Source: an uncultured Clostridia bacterium
Lineage (GTDB): Bacteria > Bacillota > Clostridia > Christensenellales > Borkfalkiaceae
DNA: 32,778 bases
NCBI GenBank assembly: GCA_947627665.1
Contig: CANQWX010000022.1
Coordinates: forward strand, 1-32,778
Direction of reading: 5' to 3'
This document shows, piece by piece, positions 25,006 to 32,458 of the stretch. Positions within the stretch are counted from its first letter, which is position 1. Every line of letters starts with the position of its first letter. The position numbers and the translations under genes were made by a program. The notes beneath the pieces were generated by a model. That model was not told the origin of the DNA, searched no databases, and worked only from the letters and a program-made list of their open reading frames with translations.

Positions 25006-26191
25006 GTTCTGGAATACCGTCCCGATGAAGCTGTGGCTGCTCCTGCTCGCGGCGATCCTCTTCTCCTTCTTCTCCAACGACTTCGGGCTGGTGGACATCC
25101 AAAAGACCGCCGTGATCGTCGCCGCAGGCATCGACAAGACGGAAAACGGCTTCTCCGTCACCTCGCAGATCGCCGTGCCCAAGGGCACCGACCGCGCGCA
25201 GGGCGGCACCTCGAGCGTGAACATCACCACGGAGGGACCGACCGTTTCCGACTGCATCACCGCCCTCTTCGGCAAGACAGGCTGGGTCCCCAAGCTCGTG
25301 TTCTGCGATCTCATCCTCCTCGGCGAAGAGGCGGTGCAGGAGGACGTCATCGCCTATCTGAACTACTTTCTCCGCAATGAGTACATGCCCGATAACTGCC
25401 TGCTCGCCGTGTGCGAGGGAAGCGCGGAGAAGCTCCTCACCTCCCAAAGCGCCATCGACGACGCCTCGTCGCTCGCCATCGAAAAGCTCTTCTCGGACGC
25501 CGCCGAAAAGTCGGGCAAGGTGCTCACCAACACCCTGAAAGACTTCGCCATCGGCTATTACGGCGTTTCGGAGAGCAGCTATCTCCCCTTCGTGAAGATG
25601 GCGCCCCAAAAGGGCGCGGAAGCGGGCGGGGACTCTTCGGGCGGCTCGGGCGGCTCCTCGGGAAGTTCGGGAAGTTCGGGCGGCGCCGAAGAGCAGATCT
25701 ACACCGCGGAGGAAACGGCGCTCTTCCTCAAAGGGAAAATGGTGGGAAAGCTCCCCGCCGAACAGACGCTGGCGCTCTCCCTTTTGGAGGGGAACGTGTT
25801 TGCGGGGACCTTCTCCGCGCAGGAGAACGGGCAGGCCGTGACTTTGACCGTCATGCGGAACAGCGGCGGGGTGTCCCTCGACATGAAGGGCACGCCCACC
25901 GCCAAGCTCTCGGTGGACGTCACCTGCCGCCTCTGCTGCCGCGGCACCGCCGCGCCCATCGAGGACATCTCCTCGGACGTCGTTTCCCCCGCGGTGCTCG
26001 AGGACGCGAACAAGGTGCTCGAAGGGTATCTCGGCGCCCTCTTTGAAAACTGCAAACAGACGGGCTGCGACTTCCTCGAACTCAAAAAGAGCCTGTACCG
26101 CAGCTCCCTGAAAAAATACCGCGAGTGGAAAGACTACCTGCTCGACACCGTGCGCCCCGAGATCGTGACGGACGTGAAGTCGATGAAATAA
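24992..26191 (+). CDS. gerKC: GerA-family germination protein, C subunit, lacking the lipobox
   Basis: A 399-residue C subunit. After an N-terminal hydrophobic segment (13-27) comes DIQKTAVIVAAGIDKTENG, the equivalent of the conserved start of mature GerAC-type proteins, and further on CDLILLGEEA and a C-terminal domain ending in a long helix. GerC subunits are normally lipoproteins with Cys after the signal peptide (LxGC), but here the region reads ILFSFFSNDFG and the first Cys is C88, so it should be anchored by the uncleaved helix or not at all. A Gly/Ser linker (about 211-231) splits the two domains. AGGGAGG precedes the ATG. It follows gerKB with overlap. Confidence 0.88.
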   Translation: MRARKFWNTVPMKLWLLLLAAILFSFFSNDFGLVDIQKTAVIVAAGIDKTENGFSVTSQIAVPKGTDRAQGGTSSVNITTEGPTVSDCITALFGKTGWVPKLVFCDLILLGEEAVQEDVIAYLNYFLRNEYMPDNCLLAVCEGSAEKLLTSQSAIDDASSLAIEKLFSDAAEKSGKVLTNTLKDFAIGYYGVSESSYLPFVKMAPQKGAEAGGDSSGGSGGSSGSSGSSGGAEEQIYTAEETALFLKGKMVGKLPAEQTLALSLLEGNVFAGTFSAQENGQAVTLTVMRNSGGVSLDMKGTPTAKLSVDVTCRLCCRGTAAPIEDISSDVVSPAVLEDANKVLEGYLGALFENCKQTGCDFLELKKSLYRSSLKKYREWKDYLLDTVRPEIVTDVKSMK

Positions 26192-26223
26192 GAAAACCGC
26201 CCCCCATGCGCACATGGAGGGCG
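26186..26223 (-). terminator. Strong intrinsic terminator of the minus-strand RNA unit
   Basis: Read leftwards, CGCCCTCCATG (26223-26213), loop TGCG, CATGGGGGGCG (26208-26198) form an 11-bp stem with a single U-G pair, followed by GTTTTCTTATTT. It overlaps the gerKC stop codon region. In the plus direction the sequence after the stem is ttgttcattc, so it may weakly end the ger transcript too. Confidence 0.85.
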
Positions 26224-26610
26224 TTGTTCATTCAGTTGTATGGGGCAGCCGCGTCTGGCGTTTTTGCTTTTCGCGGGGAGTTACGGCTTTTGTTTGGGGA
26301 TCGTTCCCCTTGCGGCATGTCCTGCTCCGCGCATTCGGTCCGCCGTCTTATTTCCTTTCCGCCCCTTCGGTACGGTTGTACATCGGTGTGTCCTCCCTTT
26401 ACTTGATCTTCAAGCATCCGAGATCTTTCATAACGTTGTACCTCCCGTTATGACGTTTGCGGTGACCTGACCTCCTCACCGATCACCCTGCGATAGGAAC
26501 TTTTCCGTTTCTTTTCGTAAGGCATGCTCTGTGATCTTAGGCTTTCCTGTCCATTGGAGTGGTCTCCTTGTGGGAAATTAACATTTTTTGTGAGCCTCTT
26601 TCCCTTTTCT
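26190..26610 (-). ncRNA. Putative structured RNA of about 420 nt
   Basis: Bounded by a consensus promoter (26617-26644) and a strong terminator, this stretch has no long frame but many local hairpins on the minus strand: GGGAAA (26604-26599) with TTTCCC (26577-26572); GGAG-ACCA-CTCC (26567-26556); TCATAACG (26453-26446) with CGTTATGA (26435-26428); CTTGA-AGA-TCAAG (26414-26402); GGGGA-ACGA-TCCCC (26309-26296). Base composition is lower in GC than the flanking genes. It does not carry the signatures of tmRNA, RNase P RNA or SRP RNA. The raiA RNA class of Clostridia is one comparator, but I cannot confirm it by eye. Five tiny frames, some with ribosome sites, are listed separately as the alternative reading. 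Confidence 0.65.
26232..26554 (-). other. Series of five tiny reading frames inside the RNA unit
   Basis: On the minus strand: 26554-26537 (MDRKA, after AAGGAG), 26525-26448 (25 codons, MPYEKKRKSSYRR...), 26431-26399 (MKDLGCLKIK, GGGAGG 9 nt before ATG), 26383-26348 (MYNRTEGAERK, GGGAGG 8 nt before ATG) and 26318-26232 (28 codons, MPQGERSPNKSR..., GGAG before ATG). They do not overlap and several are basic. The third frame's ribosome site lies in the loop, and its ATG in the stem, of the 8-bp hairpin at 26453-26428. They may be real small peptides or chance frames in a structured RNA; I favour chance. Confidence 0.25.
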
Positions 26611-26616
26611 GACTTC

Positions 26617-26644
26617 ATTATAACATAGTTTTTGCGTTTGTCAA
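26617..26644 (-). promoter_or_regulatory. Consensus promoter of the minus-strand RNA unit
   Basis: On the minus strand a perfect TTGACA (26644-26639) and a perfect TATAAT (26622-26617) are 16 bp apart. Predicted start of RNA is about 26610. Confidence 0.9.
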
Positions 26645-26712
26645 GGGGTTTTCCGAAAATTTTCGAAAAAATTTTTTTGCGGGGGAGCGGCGCCCGCCCG
26701 TATCCTCCCCGC

Positions 26713-26767
26713 TTCGACAAACAAAGACGGAATATCCGCCGCCTCGCGTGCCGCTGCCATTTATAAT
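26713..26767 (+). promoter_or_regulatory. Spo0A box and promoter of spoIIE
   Basis: TTCGACA (26713-26719) is a perfect Spo0A box; TATAAT is at 26762-26767 with no good -35 box at 17 bp, which fits a promoter that needs an activator. The box lies about 55-60 bp before the likely start of transcription. A weaker box, TTCGAAA, is at 26662-26668. In Bacillus spoIIE is known to be switched on by phosphorylated Spo0A with sigma-A. Confidence 0.7.
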
Positions 26768-26794
26768 GGAACAAAAACCCCGCGAGGTGACAAA

Positions 26795-29080
26795 ATGAAA
26801 TTCCCCAGACCCAAGCTCCCGCCCTTTTCCCTGAAGGCGGCGGGACAGTATGCGGCGCTCTTTGCCGCCATGATCTTTATGAACTTTGCGCTGCCGCAGC
26901 ACGAGCTGTGCGCCTTCCCCCTCTTTTACGCCGCCCTCGGCTGCGGCTTCGACCCCCTTCTGATGAGCGCGGGCTACCTCATCGCCTCCTCCGCCGCGCT
27001 GAGCGCCTACGCCTCCCTCGCCGCCGCCGTCCAGGCCGCCTATCTGCTCCTCCTCTTCACCTTGTACAAGAAGCTGGGACGGCAGATGCGCCTCGAACGC
27101 CTCATCTATCTCGTGCTCGCGCAGCTGCCCTTTGTCTTTCTCTTTCCGCACAGCGGCTATGAGATCCTGCCCTTCTCCCCGCTGCTGCAAAAGCTCGTGA
27201 TCGCCACCGCCCTCTTCTTCCTCTCCGTCTGCTTCGAGGGCGGGCTATCCTCCCTGCTTTCCCGCGTGTTCCGCTGCCGTCTTTCGGCGGGGCAGCTCGG
27301 GGAGCTTCTGCTGCTGTGGCTGGTGGCGGGACTCGGCGTATGCGGCGCCCTCGGGCAGACCGCCTATGCCTGCGCCGCCCTCGCCGTGCTCCTTTCGGGT
27401 TCCGTGCTCCTTTCGGGTTCCGCCGCCGTGCCCTTCGCCGTCGCGCTCTCCCTTCCCCCCTGCCTTGCGAGCGGAAGCGTCCTGCCCCTCGCCCTCTACG
27501 CCGTCTATGCCTGCGCCGCCGTGCTCCTCTCTCCTTACGGGAAGTACGCCTCCGCGGGGGCGTTCGTGCTCGCCTATCTCGGCGCGACCCTCCTCGGCGG
27601 GGGATTTTTTGCGGACGGCATGCAGATCTTCCTCTCCCTTCTGCCCTGCGCCGTCGCCGTGGCGGTCACCCTCCTCTTCCCCTCCCGCCTCTATGCGCAG
27701 GTGAAAAAGAGCCTCCTCTTCTACCGCGAAAACGCCCTGCCCCGCGTTGCCATCAACCGCAACCGCCGCGCCGTGGGCGAGCGGCTGTACGAAGTGTCCG
27801 CGCTCTTCCGCGAGATCGAGGGCGCCTTCCTCGGCGATCTGCCCGAGGACAATTCCGCCCTGCTCCTCCGCGAAAAACTCACTTCCACCCTCTGCCGCGA
27901 CTGCCCCGGGCGCTTCCGCTGCGAGGCGGAGAACGTCGGCGAGGGGCTGGACAAACTCATCGCCATCGGCTATGCCAAGGGACAGGTGAGCCTCGTGGAC
28001 CTGCCCGCGGGCGTGAGCGCGCAGTGCGGCAACGCGGCGGGGCTTCTCTTCGCCTGCAACAAACTGCTCGCCAGCTACCGCACGGCGGCAAGAGATCTGC
28101 AAAGCGCCCGCGAAGGACGGCAGCTCCTCGCCGAACAGGCGCACGGGGTGAGCGAGATCCTCCGCGACATCGCCCTCGAACAGAGCGAGGAATATGTCTT
28201 TTCCGAGGGAGAGAGCCAACTTTCCCGCGCCCTCGCCCAAAACGGCATCATCAGCTCGGAGATCTTTGTCTACGGCGAGGGAGATACCCTCACGGTGAGC
28301 ATGACCCTCTCCCCCGATACGGACGGAAAGACCCTCTGCGCCGTGGCGGGAAAGGCGCTCGGCACCCCGCTGGCGCTTGCGGAGAAGATCCCCCTCGCGG
28401 CGGGCAGGGCGTGCTTCCTGCTCAAACGCAAGCCCCCCTTCGACGCGGCATTCGGCATCGCCTGTCGCCCCAAACAGGGGGAGACCGCCTGCGGGGACGC
28501 CTATTCCATCCTCCGCATCGACGAGCGGCGCTTCCTCGTCGCCCTCTCCGACGGCATGGGCAGCGGCGAGAACGCCCGCGACATCTCCGACCGCACCCTC
28601 TCCCTGCTTGAGAGCTTTTACAAGGCGAAGATGCCCTCCGACACCGTGCTCTCGACCGTCAACCGCCTCATCGCCTACCCGCCCGAGGAGAGCTTCTCCT
28701 GCCTCGATCTCGCCGCAGTGGACCTCGGCACGGGGGACGCGGACATCGTCAAGATCGGCTCCCCCATCGGCTTCATCCTCTCGGGAGAGGAACTCAGGGT
28801 GCTCGAAGGACAGTCCCTGCCCATCGGCATGCTCGACGCCGTCCGCCCCGCCACCATGCGCGCCAAGCTCGGCGAAAACGACTTCCTCCTCTTCATGAGC
28901 GACGGCGTGACCTCCGCCTACGGCTCCTCGGCGGAACTTTACGGCTACCTCGGCGCGCTCAGGCCCGTCAATCCGCAGTCCCTCGCCGAAGAAATTTTGC
29001 AGAACGCCCTCTCCCGCTGCCGCGGCGCCGCCGCCGACGACATGACCGTGCTCACGGTCAAACTGCTGAAAAGCGCATAA
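26795..29080 (+). CDS. spoIIE: Stage II sporulation protein E (serine phosphatase)
   Basis: SpoIIE sits at the division septum, dephosphorylates SpoIIAA and so activates sigma-F in the forespore. The 761-residue protein (slightly shorter than the about 827 of Bacillus) has an N-terminal membrane region of about ten segments (1-310), a central regulatory region with cysteines in STLCRDCPGRFRCEAENVG, and a C-terminal PP2C-type phosphatase domain. Metal-binding aspartates are D586 in LSDGMGSG, D703 in MSDGVTSAYG and D748/D749 in ADDMTVL. Start is supported by GAGGTGA upstream. A Spo0A box precedes it. It lies on the same strand as the ger operon, with the minus-strand RNA unit between them. Confidence 0.96.
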   Translation: MKFPRPKLPPFSLKAAGQYAALFAAMIFMNFALPQHELCAFPLFYAALGCGFDPLLMSAGYLIASSAALSAYASLAAAVQAAYLLLLFTLYKKLGRQMRLERLIYLVLAQLPFVFLFPHSGYEILPFSPLLQKLVIATALFFLSVCFEGGLSSLLSRVFRCRLSAGQLGELLLLWLVAGLGVCGALGQTAYACAALAVLLSGSVLLSGSAAVPFAVALSLPPCLASGSVLPLALYAVYACAAVLLSPYGKYASAGAFVLAYLGATLLGGGFFADGMQIFLSLLPCAVAVAVTLLFPSRLYAQVKKSLLFYRENALPRVAINRNRRAVGERLYEVSALFREIEGAFLGDLPEDNSALLLREKLTSTLCRDCPGRFRCEAENVGEGLDKLIAIGYAKGQVSLVDLPAGVSAQCGNAAGLLFACNKLLASYRTAARDLQSAREGRQLLAEQAHGVSEILRDIALEQSEEYVFSEGESQLSRALAQNGIISSEIFVYGEGDTLTVSMTLSPDTDGKTLCAVAGKALGTPLALAEKIPLAAGRACFLLKRKPPFDAAFGIACRPKQGETACGDAYSILRIDERRFLVALSDGMGSGENARDISDRTLSLLESFYKAKMPSDTVLSTVNRLIAYPPEESFSCLDLAAVDLGTGDADIVKIGSPIGFILSGEELRVLEGQSLPIGMLDAVRPATMRAKLGENDFLLFMSDGVTSAYGSSAELYGYLGALRPVNPQSLAEEILQNALSRCRGAAADDMTVLTVKLLKSA

Positions 29081-29173
29081 AAAAACGCCCCGCGGCGGGC
29101 GGAGCAGGTCCCTTTCGGGGGAGCAAGAATATAAATTTATGCATGATATAATAAATAATTATACTGCAAACAG

Positions 29174-29202
29174 TTGACATTCCCGACTTTCGGCTGTATA
29201 AT
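29174..29202 (+). promoter_or_regulatory. Perfect consensus promoter with AT-rich upstream element
   Basis: TTGACA (29174-29179), 17 bp, TATAAT (29197-29202): full match to the sigma-A consensus. The 45 bp before it (about 29128-29172) are almost all A/T, like an UP element. It should be very strong. Confidence 0.9.
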
Positions 29203-29208
29203 AGAGAA

Positions 29209-29268
29209 AATTGCTCATCCTCACTGTGGGTAGCCGTGCGTTCCGTTTTCGGGCGCGCGGCTTTTTTT
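29209..29268 (+). ncRNA. Putative small RNA of about 60 nt
   Basis: The RNA would start about 29209, run through ttgctcatcctcactgtggg, and end at the terminator at 29232-29268. No reading frame with a ribosome site fits, and no plus-strand gene follows, so it is not a leader. It ends 9 bp before the end of the convergent transglutaminase gene; read-through would be antisense to that message. I recognise no known family. Confidence 0.6.
29232..29268 (+). terminator. Intrinsic terminator of the small RNA
   Basis: AGCCGTGCG (29232-29240) pairs with CGCGCGGCT (29254-29262) with one wobble, followed by seven T residues. Confidence 0.9.
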
Positions 29269-29276
29269 GCGCAAGA

Positions 29277-30188
29277 CTAACGCGGAGAGGGAGCGTTCCA
29301 GAGCGCGGAGGAGCCGACGAGCGGCTCACGCGCTTCGAGGTCGGACCGCCAGCGGGCGATCTTCTCCGCCGCCGCCTCGTCCCAGCCCCATTCGCGCGCC
29401 TTCTCCGCGAGAAAATCGTTGTTGCGCAGTTCCCGCGCGTGGCAGTCGAAACCCAGCGGCACATAGTAGGCGTCGCGCGCCGTGCCCGTGCCGAAGCCCG
29501 ACACCGTTTCCACTGTGAAGAAGTAGCAGTTCTTGGCGTAGTACAGGTTCCAGCCCGCGTTCTTTTCGCGCAGCGCGGCAAGGTCGCCCTCCCGCTGGCG
29601 GGGCAGAACGGCGCTTCCCCGCCGCTCCGCGAGCGCCGCGCGCATCGCAAGGCAGGAGATCGGGCCTGCGCCCTCCGTAAAATACCCGCCCGTCGTGGGG
29701 TCGAGCATACACCAGCGGCCCAACCGCCTGTCGTAAATTTCGGTGACGACGTGGTTGTCGATGTCGTAGGGAGAATTGGGATACAGCCCCACCCGCCGCG
29801 CGGGAATGCCGAGCGAAAGGCAGCACTCCGTGAGGATCTTCGCCTTGCAGGCGCAGTTCAGCCCGCGGTCCCGCCGCCCGAAGGCGTATTCGAGCAGGGC
29901 GAGCGCGTTGTGGGGCATGTTCTGCGCCTCGGTGAGCGAGAAGTCCCCCTCGTGCAGAAGATTGGGCGCCAGCCAGCGGCAGAGGCGGAGCGCCATCGGA
30001 AATTCGCTCCCCTTGCCCGCGATCTTTTCCAGCCCGTATTTCTTGCGCAGGACGGCGAATTCGGGGCAGCTGAAATGATAAAACAGGGGGACGGGTTCCC
30101 CCTCCGAGAAGCGCATGCTGTTGAACAGCATGCCGCAATAGATCTCAAAAAGCCTGTTGTCCTGTTCGCGCCGCTCTTTTTTGGTCAT
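29277..30188 (-). CDS. Transglutaminase-like protein
   Basis: A 303-residue cytosolic-looking protein with a transglutaminase-type core: Cys in GLNCACKAKILTECCLSLGIPARRVG (C112, or less likely C114), H146 in DIDNHVVTEIY, and D163 in WCMLDPTTGG, the expected Cys-His-Asp order and spacing. No signal peptide is seen. Bacterial members can be proteases, peptide N-glycanase-like or amide hydrolases; the substrate is unknown. GGGGGAGGAGG precedes the ATG. It is the last of four genes that begin with ppa. Confidence 0.82.
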   Translation of the reverse strand: MTKKERREQDNRLFEIYCGMLFNSMRFSEGEPVPLFYHFSCPEFAVLRKKYGLEKIAGKGSEFPMALRLCRWLAPNLLHEGDFSLTEAQNMPHNALALLEYAFGRRDRGLNCACKAKILTECCLSLGIPARRVGLYPNSPYDIDNHVVTEIYDRRLGRWCMLDPTTGGYFTEGAGPISCLAMRAALAERRGSAVLPRQREGDLAALREKNAGWNLYYAKNCYFFTVETVSGFGTGTARDAYYVPLGFDCHARELRNNDFLAEKAREWGWDEAAAEKIARWRSDLEAREPLVGSSALWNAPSPR

Positions 30189-30237
30189 CTCCTCCTCCCC
30201 CGAAAGGCTCTGCGGAACTTCCGCGGCGCCCTCCGCG

Positions 30238-30759
30238 CTAACTTTCCCGTTTCGCGGGGCGCAATACCGTCACCTGGCAGCTCTCCATCGTCAGAAGCGC
30301 TGCCTCGTGCCGTGCGGGCGACGTCCCCGCGCAGGCGGAAGAAACGACCCGCACCTCCGCCTCGGGCAGCGCCGCCTTGATCAAAAGGGCGTTGCTCACC
30401 ACGCAGATGTCCGTACACACGCCGCACAGCGTGATCTCGCCGTAGCCCCCCTCCTTGACGTATTCCGCCAACGCGGGGCTGCCGAACGCGGGTTTTTCAA
30501 AGACCGTTGCGCCCGTGCGATACACTTCGGGCAGGATCTCCCAGCCCGCCGTGCCCTTTCTGCAATGGGGAACGGGCAGCCGCCGCCCCTCCTGCGTCAG
30601 CAGATAGTCCTCCCCATGCGTATCGGCGGTGTAGACAACCTCCGCCGCCCCCCGCACGAGTTCTTGTACCCGCGGCACGATCTCCCGCGCCTCGGGGGTG
30701 CCGAGCGCGCCCGTGACGAAATCCGCCTGCATATCCACAACGACGAGCAATTTTTTCAT
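30238..30759 (-). CDS. Isochorismatase-family cysteine hydrolase, nicotinamidase-like
   Basis: A 173-residue hydrolase with the catalytic triad D9 (VVVDMQADF), K89 (FEKPAFGS) and C119 (CGVCTDICVVSNAL). D46, H48 and H65 (TADTHGEDY, PVPHC) resemble the metal site of nicotinamidase, which turns nicotinamide into nicotinate for NAD salvage, so PncA is the likeliest role; other members of the family act on different amides. The ATG overlaps the preceding SGNH hydrolase gene in ATGA (30756-30759). Confidence 0.87.
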   Translation of the reverse strand: MKKLLVVVDMQADFVTGALGTPEAREIVPRVQELVRGAAEVVYTADTHGEDYLLTQEGRRLPVPHCRKGTAGWEILPEVYRTGATVFEKPAFGSPALAEYVKEGGYGEITLCGVCTDICVVSNALLIKAALPEAEVRVVSSACAGTSPARHEAALLTMESCQVTVLRPAKRES

Positions 30760-31370
30760 AGATATTTTTTCAGCTCCTTGATGACGGGATCGGCGATGTA
30801 GCGGCAGCCGCGGTGGGTGGGATGCACGCCGTCCACGGTGAACTGCGAAGGCGCGATGTCCTGCGTCAGCCCGCGGAAGATCTCGTCGAGCGGGATGAGC
30901 GTGAGCTTTTCGCGCGCGGCGATCTCCGCGATCGCCCCGTTGAATTGGCCGAGCCAGGGACGGAGGCGGGCCTTGTCGTCCATATTCAATGCAAAGGGCT
31001 GGAGCAGAAGGAGCCGCGCACCCGTGCCCTTGATGATCTCCACGAGGCGGCCGTAGTTCGCGGCGAACTCCTCAAGGGTGACCCCCCTCCCGCTGCCCGG
31101 CAGCAGGAAGCGGTGCCAGACGTCGTTGATCCCGACGGCGAGCACGACGATGTCGGGATGTTCCTCCACGACGTCCCGCTGTACCCGCGCGAGAAGTTCC
31201 GCTGTTCGGTCCCCGCCCACGCCGCGGTTGACAAGTTCCAATTCGGCGTCGGGATAGAGCAGCCTCAGCTTGCCCGCGGCGAGCTTCACATAGCCCTCGC
31301 CGAGGTCATACGGGTCGGAAAGGTTGCGGTTGGACTCGGTGACGGAGTCCCCGAAAAAGACGATCTTCAT
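30756..31370 (-). CDS. SGNH/GDSL-type hydrolase
   Basis: A 204-residue esterase-like protein with all four SGNH blocks: S9 in FFGDSVTES, G53 in VNRGVGGDR, N82 in VGINDVWH, and D180/H183 in VDGVHPTHRG. No signal peptide, so it acts in the cytosol. Members deacetylate sugars, lipids or xylan; the substrate cannot be told here. It starts 22 bp after ppa and overlaps the isochorismatase gene. Confidence 0.88.
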   Translation of the reverse strand: MKIVFFGDSVTESNRNLSDPYDLGEGYVKLAAGKLRLLYPDAELELVNRGVGGDRTAELLARVQRDVVEEHPDIVVLAVGINDVWHRFLLPGSGRGVTLEEFAANYGRLVEIIKGTGARLLLLQPFALNMDDKARLRPWLGQFNGAIAEIAAREKLTLIPLDEIFRGLTQDIAPSQFTVDGVHPTHRGCRYIADPVIKELKKYL

Positions 31371-31392
31371 GGTGTTTCCCTCTATCGGCGGC

Positions 31393-31923
31393 TTACTTGC
31401 CGTATTTTTCGCGGTACATTCCGATGCACTTTTCGATGATCTCGATGGCGTCGTCGCGGTGGGCGATCTCCTTGACCGTCGTCTTTTTGTGCTCGAGGGA
31501 CTTGTACACCTCGAAGAAGTGCATCATTTCGTCAAAGACGTGTTTGGGCAGTTCTTTGATGTCGTAGTAATCGTTATAGGTGGGGTCCTTGTGGGGGATC
31601 GCAATGATCTTCTCGTCCAAAGAGCCGCCGTCGATCATCTTGATGACGCCGATGGGATAGCAGGACACGAGGGTCATGGGATAGATGGTTTCCCCCGAGA
31701 GAACGAGCACGTCCAAGGGATCGCCGTCCTCGGCGAGCGTGCGCGGGATAAATCCGTAATTGGAAGGATAGACCGTGGACGTGTAGAGAACGCGGTCGAG
31801 GCGCAAAAGCCCCGTTTCCTTGTCAAGCTCGTACTTTGCCTTGCAGCCCTTGGGGATCTCGATGAGCGCCTCGAAGGATTTGGGGGCGATCCGCTTGGGG
31901 TCGATATCGTGCCAGATATTCAT
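31393..31923 (-). CDS. ppa: Inorganic pyrophosphatase, family I
   Basis: A 176-residue soluble enzyme that splits pyrophosphate, pulling biosynthetic reactions forward. Visible are FEALIEIPKG, YPSNYGFIPRTL (52-63) and the metal site EDGDPLDVLVL with D66, D68 and D71, plus the KDPTYNDYYDIKELP stretch. AAAGGAG precedes the ATG and a promoter lies at 31945-31973. It leads a four-gene minus-strand unit. Confidence 0.96.
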   Translation of the reverse strand: MNIWHDIDPKRIAPKSFEALIEIPKGCKAKYELDKETGLLRLDRVLYTSTVYPSNYGFIPRTLAEDGDPLDVLVLSGETIYPMTLVSCYPIGVIKMIDGGSLDEKIIAIPHKDPTYNDYYDIKELPKHVFDEMMHFFEVYKSLEHKKTTVKEIAHRDDAIEIIEKCIGMYREKYGK

Positions 31924-31944
31924 ATGTTTCTCCTTTTCGGAAAT

Positions 31945-31973
31945 AGTTTATCATATTTTTTGAACGCCTGCAA
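31945..31973 (-). promoter_or_regulatory. Promoter of ppa
   Basis: On the minus strand TTGCAG (31973-31968) and TAAACT (31950-31945) are 17 bp apart, about 20 nt before the ribosome site. Confidence 0.55.
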
Positions 31974-32023
31974 GAGTACGGCGGAAATTTTTTCGATTTT
32001 TTTATTTTTGGGGGAAATATACT

Positions 32024-32052
32024 TTGACAATCGGAAAAATTTATGCTATGAT
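32024..32052 (+). promoter_or_regulatory. Strong promoter upstream of the tandem repeat and tRNA-Ser
   Basis: TTGACA (32024-32029) and TATGAT (32047-32052) are 17 bp apart. The transcript would cross the 170-bp tandem repeat before reaching the tRNA about 400 nt downstream. Confidence 0.7.
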
Positions 32053-32065
32053 GGAATGCGTAAAG

Positions 32066-32455
32066 AAATTTGCTCACGGATAAAGATTTTGCGCAGCAAG
32101 AGATTTTTCGTGAAAGATAATTTTTTTGCGCGAGAAGAACCACGCTTCTTCGCTGCGCGACACAATTTGCCGCATACTTGCGGCTTCTTGTAAGGCAAGG
32201 CGAAAAAGAGGACAAGAACGTTAAAACAAACAAGTAAATTTCCTCACGGAAAAAGATTTTGCGCAGCAAAAGATTTTTCGTGAAAGATAATTTTTTTTGC
32301 GCGAGAAGAACCACGCTTCTTCGCTGCGCGACACAATTTGCCGCATACCTGCGGCTTCTTGTAAGGCAAGGCGAAAAAGAGGACAAAAACGTTAAAACAA
32401 ACAAGTAAATTTCCTCACGGAAAAAGATTTTGCGCAGCAAAAGATTTTTCGTGAA
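32066..32455. repeat. Tandem repeat, units of 170 and 171 bp plus a 49-bp partial unit
   Basis: Units start at 32066, 32236 and 32407. Each unit has an imperfect hairpin from TCACGGA to TTTTTCGTGA, a second hairpin GCGCGAGAAG...CTTCTTCGCTGCGC, and a third, GCCGCA-tact-TGCGGC (first unit). Units 1 and 2 differ by few bases. Pieces of the unit occur elsewhere: cacaatttgccgca at 5451-5464 and aaaagatttttcgtgaa at 171-187. No gene is seen. Confidence 0.9.
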
Positions 32456-32458
32456 CAT

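Noticed and set aside
26190..26610. tmRNA, RNase P RNA or SRP RNA
   Set aside because: There is no tRNA-like end or tag frame, no RNase P core motif, and although GGTCAGGTC is present near 26470 it is not followed by the GGAAG loop of SRP RNA.
32066..32455. CRISPR array
   Set aside because: The repeat units are 170 bp and contiguous, without short repeats separated by unique spacers.
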